Positions 49,783 through 58,146 of a DNA stretch of 64,000 nucleotides are shown here, piece after piece (position 1 is the stretch's first letter; each line of letters opens with the position of its first letter). The DNA comes from Anaerostipes sp. (GTDB lineage: Bacteria; Bacillota; Clostridia; Lachnospirales; Lachnospiraceae): assembly GCA_028697725.1 (NCBI GenBank), contig JAQVEG010000007.1, positions 1 through 64,000 on the forward strand, in the 5' to 3' direction. Position numbers and translations under genes: made by a program. The notes below the pieces were generated by a model, which was not told where the DNA came from, did not search any database, and worked only from the letters and a program-made list of their open reading frames with translations.

Positions 49783-52182
49783 TTAAAGCATAATTACAGT
49801 GACACCAACATCACCTTCCCCATATTCTCCATCCCGATATCCAGAAATTCGCTTTTGTTTTTTTAATCCATCTAAATAATTGTGAATTCCTTTCCGAAGT
49901 TTTCCGGTTCCTTTGCCATGAACCACTGTTATTTGGGCTAGATTTGCAAGACAGGCATCGTCGATAAATTTATCTAAGAGAGCAGTGGCTTCAGAAACAG
50001 TTGTTCCTAATACGTTGATTTCTGGACGCATACTGCCTGATTTATTAATGGCAGTACGACCACGATTTCTTGATTCGTTTCTTGCATTCTCACGTTTTAC
50101 TTGTTTTACGTTTTTTGTAATTTCAAGGTTTTTTATATTAACCAAAGAACGCATCATCCCCATTTGTACATAAAGGTCACCTTTTGCATTTGGTAATGTT
50201 TGAACAGTTCCACTTAAAGATAAACTTGATACATAAACTTCATCACCAACTTGGAAATCAGATGCTTCATGGATTTTTTTGGTCTGTGTACCACCAGTAT
50301 AAGCCATATTATTTTCTATATTGGATAATTTCTTTCCAAGGTTACTTCGCATATGCTCCATTTTCTTATTGGTATCACTATTGTTTGATTTTTTAAGTTT
50401 GTTATATTCACGGATGGTTTGATCTGCAGTTTCCTTTGCCTCAGTCAAAATGTCACGAGCTTCTTCTCGGGCTTTTCTAAGCATGGTTTCCCTGCGTTCC
50501 TTTATATCATCTTTTTTATTTTGCAGACTCTCTCGAAGGGATTCAATTTCTTTTCGATAAGCAAGAATCTCTTCTTGCTCCTTCTCGATAGTTAATTTAC
50601 TTCGTTCTAAATCAGCCACAACACTTTCAAAGTCTTTTACAGATTCATCAATCTGATCTTCTGCATGATCTAAAATATGCTGGTCTAATCCAAGCTTTTT
50701 GGAAATAGCAAATGCATTACTTTTTCCAGGAATTCCAATCATTAAACGATAAGTTGGAGACAAAGTTTCCACATCAAATTCACAGGATGCATTTTCAATT
50801 CCTTCTGAGGTTAATGCAAACATTTTTAATTCACTATAATGAGTTGTTGCCATGGTTTTTACCCCGCGGTCATGTAAATCTGTTAAAAGTGAAATGGCAA
50901 GGGCAGCACCTTCGATAGGGTCTGTTCCACCACAAAGCTCATCTAGTAAGACCAAAGATTTGTTGTGAGACTGTTGAATAATTGAAACGATATTGGTCAT
51001 GTGAGATGAAAATGTACTTAAATTCTGTTCAATACTCTGTTCGTCTCCAATGTCTGCAAATACTTCTTCATAAATACCAAGGGTAGAACCTTGAAATGCT
51101 GGAATGTGAAGTCCTGCCTGCCCCATCAAAGTAAATAATCCAACGGTTTTTAAGGACACAGTTTTACCACCAGTGTTTGGTCCTGTAATGACAAGCATGG
51201 TAAAATCATCGCCAAGATGAACGTTAATAGGAACTACTTTTTTTGAATCTAATAATGGATGACGCCCTTGTTTAATATTAATAACGCCATCTTCTCGAAA
51301 GACAGGTTTGCTGCCATCGTAGCTCTTTGCATATTTTGCTTTGGCAAAAATAAAATCAAGCATGGTTAATGTTTCCTGATTATGCATCAATGCATCCATT
51401 TCGTAAGATGCCTGTTCACTTAACATGGAAAGAATGCGGTCGATTTCACTTTGCTCCTGTCCTTCTAATTCCTTTAAAGTGTTATTTAAAGTCACAACTG
51501 CCATTGGTTCAATAAATAAGGTTGCACCAGTGGAAGATTGGTCATGAATCATTCCATGAAATTGATTCCTATATTCTTGTTTTACAGGAATACAGTAACG
51601 ACCATTTCTCATGGTGACAATAGACTCTTGTAATTTGTCTTGATTTCCAGAGGAGCTAATCATATTGGTTAGTTGCGTGTGAATTCTTTGATTGGTCTGC
51701 TTCATACTGCGACGGATATCCCGAAGTGCTGGAGATGCCTCACTGCTGATTTCCTCTGGGGAAATAATACAGTGTTTAATGTCGTGCAATAATGATTCCA
51801 AAGGAATCAATGATTCAAAAACGTGATCTAAAGAATCTGCATCTACTAAGGTTAAATCACGAACACCATAGTCTGTAGCATTCTTTGCTGCTTCTAAAAC
51901 ACCGGCAATAGCCAGTAATTCAGTGGCACTTAAGGTACCATGAACTTTGAGACGCATCATAGAAGGAGTTAAATCATTTACACCTTGAAATGAAATATTT
52001 CCTTGTTTAAAAATACGCGTAAGTGCATCATTGGTCTGCTCTTGTGCGGATAAAATCTCTGACTCCTGAGTCATTGGTTTTAACTTTTTACATAATTCAT
52101 AGCCTAAATCAGTTGTAGCAAATGTAACTAACTGCTCTATGATTTTGTCATATTCTAATGTTTGTAATACCTTTGTATTCAT
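49783..52182 (-). CDS. mutS2: Endonuclease MutS2
   Basis: 799 residues. The MutS-type ATPase has Walker A GPNTGGKTVSLK near residue 334 and Walker B LVLLDELCGGTDP. A coiled-coil segment follows (about 515-640), then a C-terminal Smr nuclease domain with VVHGKGTGKLRKGIH. MutS2 suppresses recombination, and in Bacillus also acts on collided ribosomes. The start at 52182 gives the usual N-terminus MNTKVLQTLEYDKI. An in-frame ATG 69 bases upstream adds an atypical basic leader. Confidence 0.95.
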   Translation of the reverse strand: MNTKVLQTLEYDKIIEQLVTFATTDLGYELCKKLKPMTQESEILSAQEQTNDALTRIFKQGNISFQGVNDLTPSMMRLKVHGTLSATELLAIAGVLEAAKNATDYGVRDLTLVDADSLDHVFESLIPLESLLHDIKHCIISPEEISSEASPALRDIRRSMKQTNQRIHTQLTNMISSSGNQDKLQESIVTMRNGRYCIPVKQEYRNQFHGMIHDQSSTGATLFIEPMAVVTLNNTLKELEGQEQSEIDRILSMLSEQASYEMDALMHNQETLTMLDFIFAKAKYAKSYDGSKPVFREDGVINIKQGRHPLLDSKKVVPINVHLGDDFTMLVITGPNTGGKTVSLKTVGLFTLMGQAGLHIPAFQGSTLGIYEEVFADIGDEQSIEQNLSTFSSHMTNIVSIIQQSHNKSLVLLDELCGGTDPIEGAALAISLLTDLHDRGVKTMATTHYSELKMFALTSEGIENASCEFDVETLSPTYRLMIGIPGKSNAFAISKKLGLDQHILDHAEDQIDESVKDFESVVADLERSKLTIEKEQEEILAYRKEIESLRESLQNKKDDIKERRETMLRKAREEARDILTEAKETADQTIREYNKLKKSNNSDTNKKMEHMRSNLGKKLSNIENNMAYTGGTQTKKIHEASDFQVGDEVYVSSLSLSGTVQTLPNAKGDLYVQMGMMRSLVNIKNLEITKNVKQVKRENARNESRNRGRTAINKSGSMRPEINVLGTTVSEATALLDKFIDDACLANLAQITVVHGKGTGKLRKGIHNYLDGLKKQKRISGYRDGEYGEGDVGVTVIML

Positions 52183-52306
52183 TGTTTTTCTCTTTTCTAT
52201 TTCTAAATGTTTTTTCTTTTCATGGTAGCATAAATTCTTATGGATTTCCATAGAGTTTTATGCAATAATATACCAAGTAGAAGTTAAAATTTAGGAAGGT
52301 TTAGTT

Positions 52307-53248
52307 ATGAGATATATTGAAGAATTGCAAGAGGGAGATCTTGTATCAGGAGTTTACTTGTGTAAGAACAAGATATCAGCAACCACAAAGATGGGGAAGA
52401 CATATTATTCTCTTTTGCTGCAAGACAAGACAGGAAGTATTGACGGGAAAGTATGGGAACTAAGCAATGCCATTGGACATTTTGAAGCCATGGATTGCAT
52501 TTGTATTAAAGGAAGAGTGTCTGTATTTCAGGGAAATTTACAGTTGAATATTGACCATATCCGCAAGGCAGAAGAATGTGAATATGTTCTTGAAGATTAT
52601 ATGCCATGTACAACAAAAGATGTGAATGTACTTTATGCAGAGTTATTAGATATGATTGAAAAGACAGAGAATGAATATTTAAAAGAACTTGCAGTTAAAG
52701 TATTTGTAGAGGATAAGGATTTTATTGCTGAATTTAAGAGACATTCAGCGGCTAAGAGTGTACATCATGGATATATGGGAGGATTACTAGAACATTCTGT
52801 CAGCGTTGCAAAACTGTGTGAGCAGTATGCACTGTTATACCCACAGATGAATCGTGATTTGTTAGTGATGTGTGCCTTATTCCATGATATTGGAAAAGTA
52901 GAGGAGTTGTCTAATTTTCCAGAGAATGATTATACAGATGAAGGGCAGTTAGTGGGACATATTGTTATGGGAACCATCAAATTAGATGGACTTATGAAGA
53001 GTATCAAAGGATTCCCAGTAAAGCTTGCCAATGAAGTGAAGCACTGTATTTTATCTCATCATGGAGAGCTTGAGTTTGGATCACCAAAGAAGCCAGCTTT
53101 GATGGAAGCCGTTGCATTAAGTCACGCAGATAATTTTGATGCACGTATGGAAACATTTATTGAGATTATTGATAAGAAACAGCCAGAACAAGAATGGACT
53201 GGATTCCAAAGACTGTTAGATACCAGAGTTCGAGAAACATCAATTTAA
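52307..53248 (+). CDS. yhaM: 3'-5' exoribonuclease YhaM
   Basis: 313 residues. An N-terminal OB-fold (about 1-95) is followed by an HD domain: HHGYMGGLLEHSVSVA near residue 150 and CALFHDIGKVEE near 193, with ILSHHGELEFG later. YhaM trims short RNAs in Firmicutes. It is divergent from mutS2 and starts behind GGAAGG. It is followed after 20 bases by rlmD. Confidence 0.93.
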   Translation: MRYIEELQEGDLVSGVYLCKNKISATTKMGKTYYSLLLQDKTGSIDGKVWELSNAIGHFEAMDCICIKGRVSVFQGNLQLNIDHIRKAEECEYVLEDYMPCTTKDVNVLYAELLDMIEKTENEYLKELAVKVFVEDKDFIAEFKRHSAAKSVHHGYMGGLLEHSVSVAKLCEQYALLYPQMNRDLLVMCALFHDIGKVEELSNFPENDYTDEGQLVGHIVMGTIKLDGLMKSIKGFPVKLANEVKHCILSHHGELEFGSPKKPALMEAVALSHADNFDARMETFIEIIDKKQPEQEWTGFQRLLDTRVRETSI

Positions 53249-53268
53249 ACTCTAGGAAAGAGGTATTT

Positions 53269-54705
53269 ATGGAATTTAAAAAGAATCAATTAATAGAAGT
53301 AAATATCGACGACATTGGAAATGAAGGAGAGGGTATAGGCCATGTAGATGGATATGCCCTTTTTATTAAGGATGCAGTGGTCGGAGATAAGGTACTTGCA
53401 AGAATTATAAAGACAAAGAAAAACTATGGATTTGCCAGAGTTGAAGAGATTATAGAACCTTCTTCTCATCGAGTAGAACCCAAATGCCATGTGGCACGTC
53501 AGTGTGGAGGATGTACTCTCCAGCATTTATCTTATGAAAAGCAGTTAGAGTATAAGTTTAACAAAGTAAAAAACTGTCTTCAAAGAATTGGGGGGCTTGA
53601 GGGAATTGAAGCCAAAATGGAACCAATTTACGGCATGGACGAGCCATTTTACTATCGAAACAAAGCACAGTTTCCAGTGGGATATCATAAAGATGGAAAG
53701 CTAGTGACAGGATTTTATGCAGGGCGAAGCCACAATATCATTGACTGCAAAAATTGTGCCATTCAGCATAAGGTCAACGAAGAAATTTTAACGAAAGTGC
53801 TTGCTTATATGGAGAAGCATCACGTTACGGCATATGACGAGAAAAAGCATCAGGGGCTTGTGCGACACATTGTAACTCGTGTAGGATTTGTGACAGGAGA
53901 GATTATGGTCTGTCTTGTAGTCAATGGACATAAAAAGGATATTCCAAAGCTGGATGAATTAGTAACTTCTTTAAGAGAAATTCAAGGAATGACAAGTATT
54001 GTAATTAATTCTAATTTAGAAAAGACCAATCGAATTCTTGGAAATGAAATTCAGAAAGTGTATGGAAATCCATATATTTATGACTACATTGGAAATGTAA
54101 AATATCAAATTGGACCACTTTCTTTCTTTCAGGTAAATCCAGTGCAGACAAAGGTATTATACGAAAAAGCCTTGGAATATGCCCAGCTTACAGGCGAAGA
54201 AACTGTATGGGATTTGTATTGTGGAATTGGAACTATCTCGCTTTTCTTAGCTCAAAAAGCAAAGAAGGTATATGGTGTGGAAATTGTAAAAGAAGCCATT
54301 GACGATGCTAGAATCAATGCAGATATGAATGATATGAAAAATGTAGAATTTTTCGTTGGGAAAGCGGAACAGGTACTTCCAAGAGAGTATGAAAAACATG
54401 GGGTGTATGCAGACGTTATTGTAGTAGATCCACCAAGAAAAGGGTGTGATGGAACTCTTCTTGAGACCATGGTAGAGATGAAACCAAAACGAATTGTGTA
54501 TGTAAGCTGTGATCCAGCGACATTGGCAAGAGATGTAAAAATCCTTGGAGAAGAAGGATATGGAGTTGATAAAATAGCAGTTGTAGATCAATTCAGTCAT
54601 AGCGGACATTGCGAAAGTGTTGTGTTAATGTCAAGGGTCGATGAGACGAAAGCAACTTATAACGAGCTTCAGCAGCATGCACTGAAGCATTTTGGGATGG
54701 TATAA
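53269..54705 (+). CDS. rlmD: 23S rRNA (uracil-C5)-methyltransferase, element-altered C-terminus
   Basis: 478 residues. An N-terminal TRAM domain is followed by iron-sulfur cysteines in CHVARQCGGC (about 65-74). The SAM core has WDLYCGIGTISLFLA, DPPRKGCDGTLLE and the catalytic VSCDPATLARD. Start 53269 follows AGGAAAGAGG. The C-terminus HCESVVLMSRV continues for 21 residues (DETKATY...KHFGMV). A 32-base segment over HCESVVLM..RV recurs twice downstream, each time followed by codons QK and a stop. The present tail is therefore probably supplied by an inserted element. Confidence 0.93.
   Translation: MEFKKNQLIEVNIDDIGNEGEGIGHVDGYALFIKDAVVGDKVLARIIKTKKNYGFARVEEIIEPSSHRVEPKCHVARQCGGCTLQHLSYEKQLEYKFNKVKNCLQRIGGLEGIEAKMEPIYGMDEPFYYRNKAQFPVGYHKDGKLVTGFYAGRSHNIIDCKNCAIQHKVNEEILTKVLAYMEKHHVTAYDEKKHQGLVRHIVTRVGFVTGEIMVCLVVNGHKKDIPKLDELVTSLREIQGMTSIVINSNLEKTNRILGNEIQKVYGNPYIYDYIGNVKYQIGPLSFFQVNPVQTKVLYEKALEYAQLTGEETVWDLYCGIGTISLFLAQKAKKVYGVEIVKEAIDDARINADMNDMKNVEFFVGKAEQVLPREYEKHGVYADVIVVDPPRKGCDGTLLETMVEMKPKRIVYVSCDPATLARDVKILGEEGYGVDKIAVVDQFSHSGHCESVVLMSRVDETKATYNELQQHALKHFGMV
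54607..54638 (+). repeat. Left att-like repeat inside rlmD
   Basis: CATTGCGAAAGTGTTGTG then TTAATGTCAAGGGT. It differs from the copy at 62958 by one base (T versus A at position 25 of 32). It encodes HCESVVLMSRV. Confidence 0.75.
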
Positions 54706-54911
54706 GATTCATATGTAAAGGAAGCAGGGTGCTTATCGGAAATTAATCTGATTAGTGCCCTGTATTATATTTATAAGGTCTATGCACTTGTTTTATGCTT
54801 CTTTAGCTAAGTGTCCTACATACATAAATGTCAGCATTTTGAAGAATTTGTATATGGATATTCTGAGGTTGGATTGAACGCAGCAACACTGTGAAAATCC
54901 AATATTGCTCG
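54706..54911. other. Gene-free stretch after rlmD
   Basis: About 200 bases without a convincing gene. A GC-containing imperfect hairpin (CAGGGTGC...GTGCCCTG, about 54726-54764) follows the rlmD stop but lacks a good T-run, so it is at best a weak terminator. The rest is unremarkable and AT-rich. Confidence 0.5.
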
Positions 54912-54940
54912 TTGACCAAATACAAGAATGAAAGTATAAT
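54912..54940 (+). promoter_or_regulatory. Promoter of the HTH/KilA-N pair
   Basis: TTGACC (54912-54917) and a perfect TATAAT (54935-54940) with a 17-base spacer. Transcription would start near 54947, at or next to the first ATG of the HTH gene. Confidence 0.8.
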
Positions 54941-54946
54941 AAATGT

Positions 54947-55138
54947 ATGCAATGCGTGAAAAGTACGGGGATGAACCGGAGACAGTTCTGTGAATATTTT
55001 GAGATTCCGTATATGACGGTATCCGATTGGGAACATGGAAACAGAAGAGTACCTGCTTATTTTTTTAGACTATTGGAATATTATATCAGAATAGAGCAGA
55101 TGAAAAAGGAGGATACGGATGGCAAAGAAGCAAATTAA
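54947..55138 (+). CDS. Small HTH-domain protein of a mobile element
   Basis: 63 residues. The core MNRRQFCEYFEIPYMTVSD followed by WEHGNRRVPAYFFRLLEYYI is a Cro/XRE-like helix-turn-helix typical of small Lachnospiraceae mobile-element regulators. The promoter start site falls on the first ATG. The mRNA would therefore be leaderless, or translation begins at the internal ATG 54971 (no strong ribosome site). It overlaps the KilA-N gene by 20 bases. Confidence 0.7.
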   Translation: MQCVKSTGMNRRQFCEYFEIPYMTVSDWEHGNRRVPAYFFRLLEYYIRIEQMKKEDTDGKEAN

Positions 55139-55985
55139 AGAGATGATTCATGCAAACGGAATTGATATAAATGTTTATTCAGAGGATTTTCAGAATGATT
55201 ATATTTCATTAACAGATATTGCAAAAAAACGAGAAGGTGAATACCCAGGTTATGTAATTCAAAACTGGATGAGAAATAAAAGTACTGTTGCGTTTATTGG
55301 ATTATGGGAATCGTTACATAATTCCGATTTCAATTGCATCGAATACGAGGCAATTAAAAATGAAGCTGGAGCAAATAGTTTTGTATTAACCCCAAAAAGA
55401 TGGACAGAAACTACCAATGCGATTGGAATAGTGACTAAAAGTGGAAGATATGCAGCAACATATGCGCATAAGGATATTGCATTTGAATTTGCTTCATGGA
55501 TATCACCAGAATTTAAGTTATACATTATTGAAGATTATCAGCGATTGAAAGAGGGCGAGAATGCCAGACTGTCTTTGAATTGGAATTTGAATCGTGAGAT
55601 TTCAAAGTTGAATTACAGAATACACACAGAAGCAATTAAGGACAATCTAATTCCTGAGGAACTTACAAAAGAACAGATTTCATATAAATATGCTAATGAA
55701 GCAGATTTACTGAATGTTGCATTATTTGGTATGACTGCAAAGCAATGGAGAGATGAGAATAAAGGCAAAAAGGGTAATATGCGTGACTATGCGGGAATTG
55801 ACCAATTATTGGTACTAACAAATATGGAAAGTTACAATTCCATTTTAATTGATAAAGGGACACCAATGTCAGAAAGACTTGTGTTATTACGTGAATTGGC
55901 AGTGAAGCAGATGAAGACAATGCAGTCACTGAATTTAAATAATTTGCCGGGATATTTCAAATCAGAAGGAATTGATGAAAAGTGA
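55119..55985 (+). CDS. KilA-N domain protein
   Basis: 288 residues. The N-terminal KilA-N DNA-binding domain runs from about 25 to 135 (YISLTDIAKKREGEYPGYVI and FEFASWISPEFKLYIIEDYQ). A helical C-terminal region carries a KQWRDENKGKKGNMRD segment. KilA-N proteins are common in phages and integrated elements, as antirepressors or regulators. Start follows AAAGGAGGATACGG. Its stop codon overlaps the GTG start of a truncated serine recombinase. Confidence 0.85.
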   Translation: MAKKQIKEMIHANGIDINVYSEDFQNDYISLTDIAKKREGEYPGYVIQNWMRNKSTVAFIGLWESLHNSDFNCIEYEAIKNEAGANSFVLTPKRWTETTNAIGIVTKSGRYAATYAHKDIAFEFASWISPEFKLYIIEDYQRLKEGENARLSLNWNLNREISKLNYRIHTEAIKDNLIPEELTKEQISYKYANEADLLNVALFGMTAKQWRDENKGKKGNMRDYAGIDQLLVLTNMESYNSILIDKGTPMSERLVLLRELAVKQMKTMQSLNLNNLPGYFKSEGIDEK

Positions 55986-56068
55986 GAAATAAAAAACAAC
56001 TAAAATGCTATATCTGCATCCGAGTATCCACTTCTATACAGGTTGATGGCTACAGTATCCCATTTTAG
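55982..56068 (+). pseudogene. N-terminal relic of a serine recombinase
   Basis: Starting at GTG 55982 (GTGA overlap with the KilA-N stop), the frame encodes 28 residues ending at TAG 56066. They include CYICIRVSTSIQVDGYSI, the start of large serine recombinases, in which R-V-S-T holds the catalytic Ser. The rest of the enzyme is missing. It indicates that the island once carried its own integrase. Confidence 0.7.
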
Positions 56069-56137
56069 AAAAGGTATACTGAAATAGTTTATGGAGAATA
56101 GAACGAAAGCATTTTTCGAAGAAGAGGAGTGAATGGT

Positions 56138-56332
56138 ATGAATAAGGTAATCGGATTTATGAAAAAGCATTGGATTATGAAGATAATATTTGGTGGAGCT
56201 GGAGGAATACTGTTGCTGAAAGTTATTACTTTTCTCAGTAAAATGGTTGTTGCATTTATTGTGGGAAAATCAAAAAATGCGATTTGCTATGTAGTATCGC
56301 AACAATTATCGAGAAAATATTTGATGTTTTAA
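56138..56332 (+). CDS. Small membrane protein of unknown function
   Basis: 64 residues: a basic start (MNKVIGFMKKHWIMK) and one or two hydrophobic segments (IIFGGAGGILLLKVITFL, MVVAFIVG). ATG 56138 follows AGGAG at eight bases. GTG 56129 is an alternative. I do not recognise a family. It may be a fragment, since the sequence after it lacks a clear gene. Confidence 0.45.
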   Translation: MNKVIGFMKKHWIMKIIFGGAGGILLLKVITFLSKMVVAFIVGKSKNAICYVVSQQLSRKYLMF

Positions 56333-56773
56333 ATGTGGTGGTATTGGGAAAAGATCATCAACGAAGTTTGGCGTATAATTGTTTTCAAATTTGGTTTATT
56401 AAAGTTCATTCTGATGTAAGTAGATTAGTGTTTTGGATTGAATATTATATTTGCGGAATCAGGTATTCTAATGGAACTGATATTTCGATGGTTAGAAAAG
56501 CTAAATTTTTTACGATAGAAAATATGATTTGTATTGTAAGAAACTGTTGCAGCTTCTTTTTTAGATTCTCTGTTATACATGTGTTATTTGCAATTTACGT
56601 CATATTCCTTATCTTTTGTTCTTTTAGGCGGTTTCGCTTTTTACTTTAACTTGAAATTGTATCAGGAAATCAGTTAAGGAATTGATTGGTGTGTTAAATT
56701 AAAAGTCGATGGCAATAAGGTGCATGACATTTAACCGTGCCATGTGGAGAGCGCAGTTTGGAAATCAGAATGT
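56333..56773. other. Gene-poor stretch inside the island
   Basis: About 440 bases, very AT-rich. A 121-codon open frame (56284-56649) covers part of it but has no ribosome site, starts inside the previous gene and reads as a Phe/Ile/Cys-rich chain. I do not accept it as a gene. It probably represents decayed island sequence. Confidence 0.4.
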
Positions 56774-57103
56774 TTATTTATTTAAATTTGCGTCTCCCCA
56801 TGCTTTCATATAATCTAATACTGACATGAAACTTTCCCCAAAATCTGTCAATGTGTATTCAACTTTAGGGGGTACTTCTTTATAATCAAATCGGTTGATA
56901 AATCCATCAGCTTCCAATTCACGAAGTTGTTTTGTCAAAGAGGACTCTGTAATTTCTCCGATACGACGTCTTAATTCACCAAATCTATGTACATCTTGAA
57001 ATGCAATATAATATAAAATCTCTAATTTCCATTTACCACCTAACATTTTTTGAAGAGTGGACATTGTTTTACATCGTTCAATAGCAAACTCACTTTTTTT
57101 CAT
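56774..57103 (-). CDS. HxlR-family transcriptional regulator
   Basis: 109 residues, a winged helix of the HxlR type: ALGGKWKLEIL-like MLGGKWKLEILYYI (about 20-33), FGELRRRIGEITESSLTKQL and EYTLTDFGES. Many HxlR proteins respond to reactive aldehydes, quinones or thiol stress. It has a strong AAGGAGGT site and a clear promoter. It is divergent from two radical SAM genes and shares an operator region with them. Confidence 0.9.
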   Translation of the reverse strand: MKKSEFAIERCKTMSTLQKMLGGKWKLEILYYIAFQDVHRFGELRRRIGEITESSLTKQLRELEADGFINRFDYKEVPPKVEYTLTDFGESFMSVLDYMKAWGDANLNK

Positions 57104-57125
57104 TTTGTGCTACCTCCTTTTCTAC

Positions 57126-57154
57126 AGTATACATCACTGACATGTGGTTTTCAA
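57126..57154 (-). promoter_or_regulatory. Promoter of the HxlR gene
   Basis: On the minus strand TTGAAA (57149-57154) and TATACT (57126-57131) are separated by exactly 17 bases. Confidence 0.75.
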
Positions 57155-57165
57155 TGTACTACAAA

Positions 57166-57180
57166 AAAGTACAGTACTTT
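57166..57180. promoter_or_regulatory. Palindromic operator between HxlR and radical SAM genes
   Basis: AAAGTACAGTACTTT is a perfect 15-bp palindrome that extends by one A/T on each side. It lies between the divergent promoters and overlaps the expected -35 region of the rightward promoter (-10 TATAAT at 57200-57205). Outer TGTAC and GTACA half-sites flank it. HxlR is the likely ligand-controlled binder. Confidence 0.65.
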
Positions 57181-57232
57181 TATTTATACTGTACAATGAT
57201 ATAATGAGCGTAAAACTGAAGGAGGTATTGTT

Positions 57233-58132
57233 ATGCACTATACAGGAACAATATGGAGACCGCCATATGAAGCAGCTTCATTGCTATTGGAAGTCACCGC
57301 TGGCTGTACGCATCATAAGTGTAAGTTTTGTACACTTTACGATGATTTGACTTTCAAATTTAGAATGTCACCGATGGAGGATATTGAAAGTGATTTGAAG
57401 GAAGCGGCTCAAGAACTGAAACACTGGAAAAGTTATTCATATAAGAGGACTTTTCTTACAGGAGCCAACCCATTTGTACTTCAATATGAGAAACTTTTAG
57501 AGATATCAGATTTAATTCACAGATATATTCCATCAAGCAAAACGATAGGGGCCTTTGCGCGAGTTACAGATGTTACCTTGAAAACCGATGAAGAATTAAA
57601 GGCTCTACATGAAGCTGGCTATGATGGGCTAACAATCGGAATCGAAACGGCAGATAATGATGCACTGCGTTTTATGAATAAAGGGTATCAGGCTGCGGAC
57701 ATTGTTACACAATGCCAGCGATTAGATCAGGCTGGTATTCATTATAGTTTTTTCTATCTGACAAGCATTTCAGGTGCAGGGCGTGGTGTGGCCGGAGCCA
57801 AGGCTACCGCAGATGTTTGCAATCAGCTTCATCCAACAGTAGTTGGTGCGAATATGCTTACGATTTATCCAGAGTCTGAGCTATATCAAGAAATCCAAGC
57901 AGGTAATTGGCACGAAGAAGACGAACTTGAAAAATATAAGGAAGTTCGCACGTTGATAGAATGTTTGAATATTCCAACCATTTTTGCGGCATTGGGTGCA
58001 TCTAATGCGTTCCAGCTACAAGGTGTTTTACCAAGAGATCGTGCTAAACTTTTGGTAACGCTCGATAAAATAATAAATAATGTTAGTGAGGAAGAATTAC
58101 GAGAGTATCGAAGGAATCTTCATCACTTGTAA
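57233..58132 (+). CDS. Radical SAM protein, copy 1
   Basis: 299 residues. The cluster cysteines are in GCTHHKCKFC, a C-x4-C-x2-C spacing rather than the usual C-x3-C-x2-C. The barrel follows with FLTGANPF, DGLTIGIETADND and a later MLTIYPESELY, as in the Elp3/YgiQ/HemN-like part of the superfamily. There is no extra cobalamin or SPASM domain. The start follows GGAGG. A tandem paralogue follows after 14 bases. The reaction is unknown. Confidence 0.85.
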   Translation: MHYTGTIWRPPYEAASLLLEVTAGCTHHKCKFCTLYDDLTFKFRMSPMEDIESDLKEAAQELKHWKSYSYKRTFLTGANPFVLQYEKLLEISDLIHRYIPSSKTIGAFARVTDVTLKTDEELKALHEAGYDGLTIGIETADNDALRFMNKGYQAADIVTQCQRLDQAGIHYSFFYLTSISGAGRGVAGAKATADVCNQLHPTVVGANMLTIYPESELYQEIQAGNWHEEDELEKYKEVRTLIECLNIPTIFAALGASNAFQLQGVLPRDRAKLLVTLDKIINNVSEEELREYRRNLHHL

Positions 58133-58146
58133 AGGAGGTTATTATA

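Noticed and set aside
56284-56649. 121-codon frame in the island
   Set aside because: No ribosome site, starts inside another gene, and amino-acid make-up (Phe, Ile, Cys) matches translated AT-rich non-coding DNA.
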